Positions 21,069 through 27,857 of a stretch of DNA of 43,151 bases are shown here, in pieces; position 1 is the stretch's first letter, and the number at the start of each line of letters is the position of its first letter. A program made the position numbers and the translations under genes. This stretch comes from Deltaproteobacteria bacterium (lineage in GTDB: Bacteria; JAUYMQ01), in NCBI GenBank assembly GCA_030698575.1, contig JAUYMQ010000519.1, forward strand, positions 1-43,151. Reading direction: 5' to 3'. Below the pieces are notes generated by a model that did no database searches, was not told the DNA's origin, and saw only the letters and a program-made list of their open reading frames with translations.

Positions 21069-23267
21069 GTGACCAAAACTAAACTCGACCACGCTCTCGA
21101 ATTGGCGGCGCAGGGCTTCTACGTTTTCCCCATCGTGGCGGGGAAGAAGGCCCCGCCCTATTTTAAGGAGTGGCAGAAAATTGCAACAAGAGACACCACT
21201 ATTTTAAGGGACTGGTGGGCGAGTCGTGATTTCAACATCGGCATTTCAACGTCCACTTTCGCGGAGGGGCAAGCCCTCCTTGTCGTGGACGTGGACAATA
21301 AAGGAGACAAGCATGGAGATGAAACCCTGCTGCGGCTTGAACTTGAAGGTCGGGAACTGCCCCGCACTTACTGTCAGCTTACGCCAACGGGCGGTCGGCA
21401 TCTTGTATATCGATGTGACACACCCGTGCGCCAAGGCGCAAACGTACTCGGTTCGGGGCTCGATATCCGAAGCCGGGGTGGCTACATTGTCGCTGCGGGA
21501 AGCCAGGTTCCCGTCGGAACCTACGTGGTGGGACTGCCCGGAGACGTTTCGCGCGCGCCTGCATGGCTCATTGACCGATGCGGTCGGCCCCGCGAACGGG
21601 TTCGGCAAAATCAGCCTGCCCCCGCCGGAGTAGACGCCGCGAGTGCAATCGCGCGCGCCAAACACTACCTCGAGTACGAGGCACCTCTGGCCGTTGAAGG
21701 ACAAGGGGGCGACGAGACGACGTACAAAGTCGCTGCGCGGCTGAAGGACTTTGGCGTGTCCCTCGATTGCGCTGACGATTTGATGGCTTTGCACTGGAAT
21801 CCTCGCTGCTCTCCCCCGTGGGATCCTGACCCGATGTTCGAAAAGGTCAAAAACGCCTACGCCTACGGGCAGGATCCGCCGGGGGTCGCTGCGCCCGAAG
21901 CGGTGTTTCCCCTCGTAGACGTGTCACAAAAAGACCCCCAAATTGAGGGCAAGATCACGTCCAAAACCCACCCTTTCGACAAACTGAATCAGGAATTCGC
22001 CTTCACTATCGCTGGCGGCGGGTCGCACATCTTGTGGGAAACAACCGACGCCAAGGACCGGCCAGTGTTGCAGCACCTTGACACCGGCACGTTCCACAAA
22101 AAGCATGCCGCGTGGAAGATGAACTTGGGAAAGCGCGACGAGCCTGTGACCGAGCTCTGGATGCAGGCGCCCCGGCGGCGCAGCTACGACGGCCTGGTTT
22201 TCATGCCGGCGCAGAAAGCACCCACCCGATTCTACAACCTTTTTCGAGGATTCGCATATGAACCTGCCAGCCACCGATACGAGTCTCACCCCGCCGTCGA
22301 AGCCTGGTTGGAGCATGCCCGAGTTAACATCTGTCGAAATGACGGCGCGCTATTCCGATGGTTCGTCGGGTACTTTGCACATTTGGTTCAACGCCCCTGG
22401 GAAAAACCCCTCGTGGCACTGGTGCTTCGCGGGGGCAAAGGAGTTGGAAAGAATGCCGTCATCGAAAGAATTGGCGCTCTTCTCGGCGGCCATTTCCTAC
22501 TGTCGTCGAATCGTCGGTATCTAGTCGGCAACTTCAACGGGCATCTGGAAAACTTGCTCCTGTTCGCGCTTGATGAAGCGTTCTGGTCGGGCGACAAGCA
22601 GGCCGAGGGACAACTGAAGGACTTGATCACGGGGAACTGCCATGTCATCGAGCACAAAGGTAAAGAGCCGTACACCGTCGAAAACCGCACCCGCATCGCC
22701 ATCATCGGGAATGAGACATGGCTTGTCCCCTCTACGCACGATGAAAGGCGTTTTGCCGTATTCGATGTGGGTGACGGACGACGGGAAGATCGTGGGTTTT
22801 TTGATTCAATGCGGCGGGATATGGAGACCGGCGGATACAGATCACTGTTGCGTTACCTTCTCGACTTCGATGTTGAAGGACTTGATTTCAGCCACGCCCC
22901 CAGCACGACCGGCTTGCTTGAGCAAAAGCACGCCAGCCTCGAACCGCTCGAGCAATGGTGGCTCGATTGCCTTACCGAAGGACGAATTGTGGCGGGCGAT
23001 TTCGCACACACCTTTGGGGCGCAGGTTGAGTGCGAACGTTTCCGGCAAGCGTTCCGGCGTTACGCGCGGGACCGCAATATCCGCAGCCGAATTGTTGATG
23101 ACAAAACCTTCGGTCGAATCATGAAGAAGGTGTGCCCGATCATCGTGCCAGGCAGGATGCGCGAAGCCGGGGCGCTGATAAACACCTACCGCCTGCCGTT
23201 GCTGAAAGAAGCGCGGGCGTGCTGGGACACATTCATTGGCCATAAGGTGGAGTGGCCCGCGGAGTGA
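21069..23267 (+). CDS. Primase-polymerase / helicase fusion
   Basis: The 732-residue protein combines an N-terminal prim-pol domain with a C-terminal SF3-like/VirE-like helicase. The prim-pol domain (about residues 1-190) has GFYVFPIVAGKKAP, catalytic LVVDVDNKGD and TPTGGRHLVYR. The helicase (about 420-600) has Walker A LRGGKGVGKNAVIERIG, Walker B LLFALDEAFWSGD and sensor RIAIIGNETW with DERRFAVFDVGD. It would unwind the origin and prime synthesis for the family A polymerase. The GTG at 21069 has a GAGG site 5 bases upstream and is preferred over the GTG at 21063. Its end overlaps the next start (GTGA). Confidence 0.88.
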   Translation: MTKTKLDHALELAAQGFYVFPIVAGKKAPPYFKEWQKIATRDTTILRDWWASRDFNIGISTSTFAEGQALLVVDVDNKGDKHGDETLLRLELEGRELPRTYCQLTPTGGRHLVYRCDTPVRQGANVLGSGLDIRSRGGYIVAAGSQVPVGTYVVGLPGDVSRAPAWLIDRCGRPRERVRQNQPAPAGVDAASAIARAKHYLEYEAPLAVEGQGGDETTYKVAARLKDFGVSLDCADDLMALHWNPRCSPPWDPDPMFEKVKNAYAYGQDPPGVAAPEAVFPLVDVSQKDPQIEGKITSKTHPFDKLNQEFAFTIAGGGSHILWETTDAKDRPVLQHLDTGTFHKKHAAWKMNLGKRDEPVTELWMQAPRRRSYDGLVFMPAQKAPTRFYNLFRGFAYEPASHRYESHPAVEAWLEHARVNICRNDGALFRWFVGYFAHLVQRPWEKPLVALVLRGGKGVGKNAVIERIGALLGGHFLLSSNRRYLVGNFNGHLENLLLFALDEAFWSGDKQAEGQLKDLITGNCHVIEHKGKEPYTVENRTRIAIIGNETWLVPSTHDERRFAVFDVGDGRREDRGFFDSMRRDMETGGYRSLLRYLLDFDVEGLDFSHAPSTTGLLEQKHASLEPLEQWWLDCLTEGRIVAGDFAHTFGAQVECERFRQAFRRYARDRNIRSRIVDDKTFGRIMKKVCPIIVPGRMREAGALINTYRLPLLKEARACWDTFIGHKVEWPAE

Positions 23268-24382
23268 GCCACCGGGCGTACTACAACGAGATCGATCCTT
23301 ATGCGGCCGAGTGGTTGCGAAATCTCATGCGCGAGGGATTAATCGCGCCGGGGGATGTTGATGAAAGATCCATCCGACAACTACACCCGATCGATCTTAT
23401 CGGGTACACCCAATGTCACTTCTTCGCAGGAATCGGCGTCTGGTCCTACACGCTCAGGCTCGCTGGTTGGCCCGACGACCGCCCCGTTTGGACCGGCTCT
23501 TGCCCCTGCCAGCCGTTCAGCGCGGCGGGGAAAGGGAAAGGTGCCGCCGACGCCCGGCATCTGTGGCCTGAGTGGTTCCGGCTCATACGAGAGCATCGCC
23601 CTGTCGCAATCTTTGGCGAGCAGGTTAGCGCCGCGATTCGTCACGGCTGGCTCGACCTTGTTTCAGCAGACCTGGAAGGTCTTGACTACGCCATCGGGGC
23701 GACAGTTATGGGCGCACACAGCGTCGGGGCGCCGCACATCCGGCAGCGGCTTTACTTCGTGGCCGACTCCCAATGTGCCGAACGGCGGTCGATCGATCAC
23801 GCACGCGGAAACGAAGGGCAACACGGCATATTTCAACGGGAAGAAAGTGCAGATCGGATTGGAAGCCGTATCGAAACTAGCATCGGGGCCGACGCCATGC
23901 CAGCAGGACGGCCCGAACGGCGGCCCGGCGCAAGGGACGGACAGACTACCGGGAGCGGCTGCGCTTGCCGGCTGGAACACGCCCACGGCGCCGGTAAAGA
24001 CGAACGGCCACCAAGCGGGCAACAATCGCTTTGTGACGAACACGGTGCGTGCGGTGTCGCCCAGGGCGACACCGAGCAGCCGGGATTGGAAGGACACGGC
24101 GGGCATGGCGTTGACGGGAACCAACCCGGACGGATCAGAGCGCATGAGGCTGGATCAATTGGCGCGGCAGGCGCAGTTGGCGGATTCTGGCGAGACGCCG
24201 ACTGGATTTACTGCCGAGGATTCGGAACCATCCCGCCCAGTTACCGACCCGTTGAGCCCGGATCATTCCCGCTGGTTGCAGGGATTGCCGCCAGAATGGA
24301 CAAGCTGCGCGCCTTTGGAAACTGCATCGTTGCTCCGCAAGCAACGGAGTTCGTCCGAGCCTACTGCGGCGTGACGGATTAG
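23264..24382 (+). CDS. C5-cytosine DNA methyltransferase
   Basis: The 372-residue enzyme has the C5-methyltransferase motifs in order: an N-terminal substrate-like block (YYNEIDPYAAEWLRNLM), motif I HFFAGIGVWSYTL, motif IV with the catalytic Cys GSCPCQPFSAAGKGKG, motif VI FGEQV (usually ENV), motif VIII PHIRQRLYFVA and motif X AFGNCIVAPQATEFVRAY. The target-recognition region (about residues 175-310) is low in hydrophobic residues and Gly/His/Arg-rich. That region coincides with a second open frame (23355-24374). The GTG at 23264 overlaps the primase stop. It probably protects phage DNA or alters host marks. Confidence 0.87.
   Translation: MSHRAYYNEIDPYAAEWLRNLMREGLIAPGDVDERSIRQLHPIDLIGYTQCHFFAGIGVWSYTLRLAGWPDDRPVWTGSCPCQPFSAAGKGKGAADARHLWPEWFRLIREHRPVAIFGEQVSAAIRHGWLDLVSADLEGLDYAIGATVMGAHSVGAPHIRQRLYFVADSQCAERRSIDHARGNEGQHGIFQREESADRIGSRIETSIGADAMPAGRPERRPGARDGQTTGSGCACRLEHAHGAGKDERPPSGQQSLCDEHGACGVAQGDTEQPGLEGHGGHGVDGNQPGRIRAHEAGSIGAAGAVGGFWRDADWIYCRGFGTIPPSYRPVEPGSFPLVAGIAARMDKLRAFGNCIVAPQATEFVRAYCGVTD
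23355..24374 (+). CDS. Overprinted frame nested in the methyltransferase gene (339 aa)
   Basis: A second frame stays open for 339 codons almost entirely inside the methyltransferase gene. It starts MLMKDPSDNYTRS, with GGGGG in front (ATG at 23355 or 23361). The product is rich in Ser, Thr, Pro and Gly. It shows patterned blocks: SGPTRSGSLVGPTTAPFGPAL, GSTLFQQTWKVLTTPSGRQL, repeated W-x-TP motifs (SWPTPN, GWNTPT, ATPSSRDWKD), LADSGETPTGFTAEDSE and HSRWLQGLPPEW. I recall phage proteins with the same W-x-TP and SRWLMGxPxxW motifs linked to cytosine methyltransferases, which argues for a real gene. Function unknown; expression is unproven. Confidence 0.5.
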   Translation: MLMKDPSDNYTRSILSGTPNVTSSQESASGPTRSGSLVGPTTAPFGPALAPASRSARRGKGKVPPTPGICGLSGSGSYESIALSQSLASRLAPRFVTAGSTLFQQTWKVLTTPSGRQLWAHTASGRRTSGSGFTSWPTPNVPNGGRSITHAETKGNTAYFNGKKVQIGLEAVSKLASGPTPCQQDGPNGGPAQGTDRLPGAAALAGWNTPTAPVKTNGHQAGNNRFVTNTVRAVSPRATPSSRDWKDTAGMALTGTNPDGSERMRLDQLARQAQLADSGETPTGFTAEDSEPSRPVTDPLSPDHSRWLQGLPPEWTSCAPLETASLLRKQRSSSEPTAA

Positions 24383-24418
24383 CGGTAAATGGAATCATGT
24401 ATATAATTCCCAATTATT

Positions 24419-24465
24419 TGGTAGGCGGTGGGGGACTCGAACCCCCGACCAACGGATTAAAAGTC
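24419..24465 (-). other. 3' half of a tRNA-Lys gene, probable attP core
   Basis: On the - strand these 47 bases read as a tRNA from the anticodon loop to CCA. They give loop CTTTTAA (anticodon TTT, Lys), TCCGT of the anticodon stem, a 5-base variable loop, T-arm GGGGG-TTCGAGT-CCCCC, acceptor strand ACCGCCT, discriminator A and encoded CCA. The 5' half is absent: the bases before it do not pair. A tRNA 3' end in a phage with a tyrosine integrase is the usual attachment core, which restores the host tRNA after integration. The rest of the 218-base gap (24383-24600) holds no gene; a TATAAT lies at 24402. Confidence 0.75.
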
Positions 24466-24600
24466 AGGTGTTGTGCTTTCCGCATCAACCACTTGCGAAA
24501 GGGCTTGCGGAGAAAGTGATATTGCGTTACGGTAGTAACTGCGTGTTGTGAAAAGCAAAACGGTGAAATCGAAAAACTGCTACCCAGGAGCGACCTGACC

Positions 24601-24903
24601 ATGAAAACGGAATGGATTAGTACGAGAAAACAAATGCCCGCGCCCGGTCAGTTTGTGTTGGCCTACGGTGACGCTTGTGAAGGGAGTTATATGATTGACA
24701 AACCCAATAACCTAGGCCCACTATCTGGCCGACAGGCCGGTATCGAAGCCGCTTACTTGCGCTTGCGTGGCTTCGCTTTCTTCTTCGCCAGCTCCGTCCG
24801 TTCCTTGGGCGGTGTGGCGAGCATCCGCCGTGCCAGTTCTTCCAAAGACATGGGTGGCTGCTGTGGCTTGGGGTTAGCGGTCATGGGGGGGTCCTGTGGC
24901 TAA
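24601..24903 (+). CDS. DUF551-like protein, apparently truncated and recombined
   Basis: The first 30 residues, MKTEWISTRKQMPAPGQFVL plus AYGDACEG, match the start of DUF551 proteins (WIsxxxxxPxxGxxVLxY), small phage proteins of unknown role. After about residue 45 the DUF551 pattern is lost, including the usual C-terminal HWxPLP. The frame then crosses a possible opposite-strand gene (24753-24884). The likely history is a DUF551 gene whose 3' part was replaced. An AGGAG site lies 11 bases upstream of the ATG. Confidence 0.45.
   Translation: MKTEWISTRKQMPAPGQFVLAYGDACEGSYMIDKPNNLGPLSGRQAGIEAAYLRLRGFAFFFASSVRSLGGVASIRRASSSKDMGGCCGLGLAVMGGSCG
24753..24884 (-). CDS. Small basic protein on the opposite strand (43 aa)
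   Basis: The frame MTANPKPQQPPMSLEELARR continues MLATPPKERTELAKKKAKPR and ends KRK. It is a short helix (SLEELARRMLATPPKE) plus a Lys/Arg tail, a layout common in small phage proteins. It lies opposite the degraded end of the DUF551-like gene and would be the only leftward gene in the rightward block. The ribosome site is weak. It may instead be the coding source of DNA that recombined into the DUF551 gene. Confidence 0.4.
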   Translation of the reverse strand: MTANPKPQQPPMSLEELARRMLATPPKERTELAKKKAKPRKRK

Positions 24904-25159
24904 CGATAAATCAATCGAAGCTATTGCGACCGAAATAAATAACGCGGCCAATGATGCCCTATGCGGCATGTTGGACATTGAGGGCGGTGTCATGGCTACG
25001 GATTGGACGTCAACGAGGGTGGCACTTGGTGTATTACGAGTTTTGGCGCGTTATGAACTTGGAAATCCTGAAGTGCTTGAGAGAGTGATGCAATCCTGTC
25101 AACAACCTTTTGCACATCTTGAGGAGTTAGATCGCATGCTTCCCGGAAAGCATTCTTAG
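24896..25159 (+). CDS. Hypothetical helical protein (87 aa)
   Basis: The GTG at 24896 has a run of G just upstream and overlaps the previous stop. The protein reads (M)ANDKSIEAIATEINNAAND and ends LEELDRMLPGKHS, largely helical and acidic. No family is recognised. Lower GC than the replication genes marks the 24.6-25.4 kb segment as cargo between attP and integrase. Confidence 0.5.
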   Translation: MANDKSIEAIATEINNAANDALCGMLDIEGGVMATDWTSTRVALGVLRVLARYELGNPEVLERVMQSCQQPFAHLEELDRMLPGKHS

Positions 25160-25187
25160 TATTCCCGTGCAGCGTATTCGGAAATCT

Positions 25188-25394
25188 ATGGAGAGCATGC
25201 TTATCATTCCCTGCGGCCCACGTAGCGTGAATGTATGCATTTCTCTCGTGGCTCGCCGGGAAGCACGGAAGGCGCATCGCGACATGCTGCTGTTCGGGAC
25301 GGGCGTCGTGTGGTGCCCTAATGACGGTGGCGATCCAAAGCACATCCCAATCGAGGAATTTCAGTGGCCGGTCGGGGTGTCCCGTGGCGACTAA
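25188..25394 (+). CDS. Hypothetical protein ahead of the integrase (68 aa)
   Basis: The ATG at 25188 (GGAA nearby) is preferred over a GTG at 25167. The product (MESMLIIPCGPRSVNVCISL) has a C-terminal part, LFGTGVVWCPNDGGDPKHIP plus IEEFQWP, that looks like a small folded domain. It ends 11 bases inside the integrase gene, so the two are likely co-translated. Function unknown. Confidence 0.45.
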   Translation: MESMLIIPCGPRSVNVCISLVARREARKAHRDMLLFGTGVVWCPNDGGDPKHIPIEEFQWPVGVSRGD

Positions 25395-26526
25395 AACACT
25401 GACGGACTCCGCGATCAAGGCGCTTTCACCAGGAGAAACGGTATGGGACAAGGCGGTGGCGGGGCTGCACGTGCGCGCCAGCAAGACGGCGAAAAGTTTC
25501 TACCTCTTTTTCCGCACCAAGGCGGGCGTCTCGAGGCGGCCGAAGCTGGGTGGCACCCGTATCTTGACCATCGCGCAAGCGCGCGAGATCGCCCGGGCGC
25601 ACCTGGCAGCGGTGTCGGCCGGCCAGGATCCGGTGGCGGAACAACGGCAATCTCGGGGCGAGCCGACGGTATCGGTGTTTTTCGAGAGGTGCTGGCGTGA
25701 GCACTGGTCGTGCAAGAAGGATGCTCGGAATGTACGACGACTCTACGAGAGTCGTGTTGCCCCCCGGCTCGGTCATCAACGAGTGCGTGAACTATGTTAC
25801 CGCGACATCGCTGGGCTTCATTCTGCGCTTGCAGCTACCCCCGTCGAGGCCAACCGGACTCTTGCTTTGCTCAGCAAACTGCTCAATCTGGCCGAGCGAT
25901 ACGGTGAACGAAATCTTGGTACAAATCCCTGCCGACATGTACCCCGATACCCTGAACTGAGCCGGCGGCGCTTCGCCACGGTCGACGAGCTCGCCCGTCT
26001 CGGTCCCCTGCTCGACGCATCGTGGGCTGTCCTGCCCGATTCCGTGGCCTTCATCGGCCTTATGGTGTTCACAGGGATGCGCCCGGGCGAGGTGGAGGCG
26101 GGCCGGCGGGAGTGGATTCACGACACCATCCTGCGCCTTCCCGACAGCAAAACAGGGCAGCGCGACATATACCTGCCCCCACAAGCCTTAGCGATTCTCG
26201 AGCGGTTGCCGGCGCCACCCAAAGCGCCTGACGGGTTGATCCCGCTGGTGGGCGTCAAATATCCCCGGACGCTGTGGGAACGGTTAAGGGACGCAGCAAA
26301 GTGCCCGGATTTGCGGCTATACGACCTGCGGCGCACCTTCGCCACGGTGAGCCTGGCCGGGGGCACATCCATCAGTCTGATCGGGGAAATGCTGGGGCAC
26401 AAGACGGCCCAAACCACGAAGGTCTATGCGCGCCTCATGAGTCAGGCAGCACAGGGGGTGGCGGCGGACACCGGGCAGCGGATGCAGGGACTACTTGGCG
26501 GCCCAGATAAACCCGACATTGGCTAG
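25384..26526 (+). CDS. int: Tyrosine integrase
   Basis: The 380-residue recombinase starts at a GTG: (M)ATKTLTDSAIKALSPGETV. It has a DUF4102-like N-terminal arm-binding domain (VAGLHVRASKTAKSFYLFFR, IAQAREIARAHLAAVSAGQD), a core-binding domain and a catalytic domain. Catalytic residues are Arg in FTGMRPGEVE, Lys in LPDSKTGQRDIYL, the HxxR box as LYDLRRTFA (Tyr in place of the usual His), LGHKTAQTTK and the nucleophile in VYARL. It would integrate the phage at the tRNA-Lys site. Its 3' end overlaps a leftward gene (26491-26634) by 36 bases, the convergence point of the two blocks. Confidence 0.9.
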   Translation: MATKTLTDSAIKALSPGETVWDKAVAGLHVRASKTAKSFYLFFRTKAGVSRRPKLGGTRILTIAQAREIARAHLAAVSAGQDPVAEQRQSRGEPTVSVFFERCWREHWSCKKDARNVRRLYESRVAPRLGHQRVRELCYRDIAGLHSALAATPVEANRTLALLSKLLNLAERYGERNLGTNPCRHVPRYPELSRRRFATVDELARLGPLLDASWAVLPDSVAFIGLMVFTGMRPGEVEAGRREWIHDTILRLPDSKTGQRDIYLPPQALAILERLPAPPKAPDGLIPLVGVKYPRTLWERLRDAAKCPDLRLYDLRRTFATVSLAGGTSISLIGEMLGHKTAQTTKVYARLMSQAAQGVAADTGQRMQGLLGGPDKPDIG

Positions 26527-26634
26527 GGCGTAGGCCGCGAACACCAGCGCCATGCCCGGGTTGTCGTGGCTCAGGTAGCGCGCCCCGACGCTGAGGTATA
26601 GCACCCCCGCAAGGGCGAGCTCCCACGGCGTCAT
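26491..26634 (-). CDS. Small membrane protein at the end of the late operon (47 aa)
   Basis: The frame reads MTPWELALAGVLYLSVGARY, then LSHDNPGMALVFAAYALANV and GFIWAAK. It has two hydrophobic helices (about residues 4-19 and 26-45) joined by a polar turn. Its start overlaps the lipoprotein stop by 4 bases (ATGA). As the last gene after the endolysin and a lipoprotein, it could be a second holin, antiholin or spanin partner (inference). It overlaps the integrase 3' end on the opposite strand. Confidence 0.55.
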   Translation of the reverse strand: MTPWELALAGVLYLSVGARYLSHDNPGMALVFAAYALANVGFIWAAK

Positions 26635-26750
26635 AGGTCAGCGGCCACGCACACCTGCACAGGGCCGGTGACAGTCACGGTCGTAATGTGCGTGACAGTG
26701 ACGCAGCCGGATAGCAGCAGGATACTACAGAGCGTAGCGATCGATTTCAC
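26631..26750 (-). CDS. Tiny lipoprotein, candidate outer-membrane spanin (39 aa)
   Basis: The GTG frame reads (M)KSIATLCSILLLSGCVTVT followed by HITTVTVTGPVQVCVAADL. The lipobox LLSGC places the lipid-modified Cys at residue 16, leaving a mature peptide of only 24 residues. Rz1-type outer spanins are comparably small lipoproteins next to endolysin genes, but are usually Pro-rich, which this is not. No inner-membrane spanin with a long periplasmic coil is seen. It overlaps the hydrolase gene by 26 bases and the next gene by 4. Confidence 0.6.
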   Translation of the reverse strand: MKSIATLCSILLLSGCVTVTHITTVTVTGPVQVCVAADL

Positions 26751-27309
26751 GGCGTGCTCGGCTGGCGATCAGTGGGTGCCAGTAGAACTTCTTGGCAAAG
26801 AGGTCGGAGTGCCCGTGGGCGGGGGCTCGACCGCGCCCGCAGTCATAGTTCCGCACGCGCGGGTCATCGCCCGTGTGTCCGCGGGCGCCCATGTCGCCCC
26901 ACAGTTTGTTCAGGAAGTCGGGAATGATTTGCGCCCAACGTACCGCCCGGTCCCCTTTGTTCCAGTACACATGGATCCACTTCAGTTGCGGGGGAAAATT
27001 GATGTCGTGGTCCAGGGCCGGATTGATGAGAATCAGACCCGCGAACATGGCGGCTTCGTAGACCGCTGCCCGGACCAGAACGGTGCAGCCGTTCGAGTGC
27101 CCGCACCCGATGTCCCCGGGCTCGACATGGTCGGCGATGCCCCGGGCGATTACTGGATTACCGAACCACGCGCCAAACAGGCCAATTGTGCCGTAGTCGT
27201 GCTCGAGTGTGCTGAACCCCTCTTCGTTCAGGTAGGGGATGAGCGTATCCGTAGTGCCCGCCCCGCCATCGTGGACATTGAATCCATGCACAAGATGTAC
27301 GGTGGTCAT
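26725..27309 (-). CDS. Alpha/beta hydrolase of the lysis cassette (194 aa)
   Basis: The ATG at 27309 overlaps the endolysin stop (ATGA). The protein (MTTVHLVHGFNVHDGGAGTT) has the oxyanion-side HGFN motif, a nucleophile elbow GHSNG (Ser72), a candidate acid Asp120 (NKGDRAVRW) and a His in APAHGHSDLF (His165 or His167). The catalytic triad therefore looks complete. There is no signal peptide. Substrate is unknown: an esterase or lipase acting on envelope lipids or acylated polysaccharide is possible. Mycobacteriophage LysB is a functional parallel, but there is no sign of a mycolate host. Confidence 0.75.
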   Translation of the reverse strand: MTTVHLVHGFNVHDGGAGTTDTLIPYLNEEGFSTLEHDYGTIGLFGAWFGNPVIARGIADHVEPGDIGCGHSNGCTVLVRAAVYEAAMFAGLILINPALDHDINFPPQLKWIHVYWNKGDRAVRWAQIIPDFLNKLWGDMGARGHTGDDPRVRNYDCGRGRAPAHGHSDLFAKKFYWHPLIASRARREIDRYAL

Positions 27310-27857
27310 GCTTGCGCCTCGCTGGCTATGATGAACAGACGTTTCAGCCACCCCGGTCCGAACACGTCAAAATTCCGGGTGCCGGTGTAGCGCAGCACCC
27401 GCCGGGTCATGAATACGGCGCCGAGCTCCTGCTGCTCCGCGCGGGAGATCGACACCAGAGCGTTGTTGCTCAATACGCCGTCCTGCGGCATGCGGGCGGC
27501 TTGCTGCAACATCTTCACGGCCGGCTCGACCCCCTGGTTCACCGCGCCGTCGAACACGTACAGGGCCAGCGGCCAGGGCAGCATGTCGCAACGGGCGGGC
27601 AGCCAGTACGCCTGAGTCAACCGCTCCCGCGCCTGTGCCAGCGTGGGCTCGCCGTTCTCCCACAAGTCCGGGTGATCCCTGAATGTGACGCCGTAGCAAG
27701 TCTTGCCGCCGGGGTCGCGCGGGTGATCGGCGCATTCCTTTTCGATCACCCGGATAACAATGTCCAAGGCACGTGCCAGAGGCGACTCAGGCACGCCGGT
27801 ATTCCCGGAAAACAAGGTCACGGCGCCTGCTGCGAGAAAGGTGCGGCGAGTCCACAT
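27306..27857 (-). CDS. GH108 endolysin with Tat-like export signal
   Basis: The 183-residue enzyme cleaves peptidoglycan (N-acetylmuramidase, glycoside hydrolase 108). After MWTRRTFLAAGAVTLFSG comes the catalytic region VIEKECADHPRDPGGKTCYG. This corresponds to the family motif EGGYxxxPxDPGGxTxxG, with the catalytic Glu kept (E39) but GGY replaced by KEC. A C-terminal PG_binding_3-like part follows (YVFDGAVNQGVEPAVKMLQQ, DGVLSNNAL). The N-terminus has a TRRTFLA twin-arginine pattern and a hydrophobic stretch, so it may be exported without a holin, or act as a signal-anchor. The start shares a base with the previous stop (TAATG). Confidence 0.85.
   Translation of the reverse strand: MWTRRTFLAAGAVTLFSGNTGVPESPLARALDIVIRVIEKECADHPRDPGGKTCYGVTFRDHPDLWENGEPTLAQARERLTQAYWLPARCDMLPWPLALYVFDGAVNQGVEPAVKMLQQAARMPQDGVLSNNALVSISRAEQQELGAVFMTRRVLRYTGTRNFDVFGPGWLKRLFIIASEAQA

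Noticed and set aside
24419-24530. Complete tRNA gene
   Set aside because: Only the half from anticodon loop to CCA is present. The bases preceding it do not pair with the acceptor or anticodon strands and show no D-arm.
24414-24602. 62-codon leftward frame covering the tRNA fragment
   Set aside because: It reads through structured tRNA sequence and has no protein pattern; the tRNA half explains the DNA.
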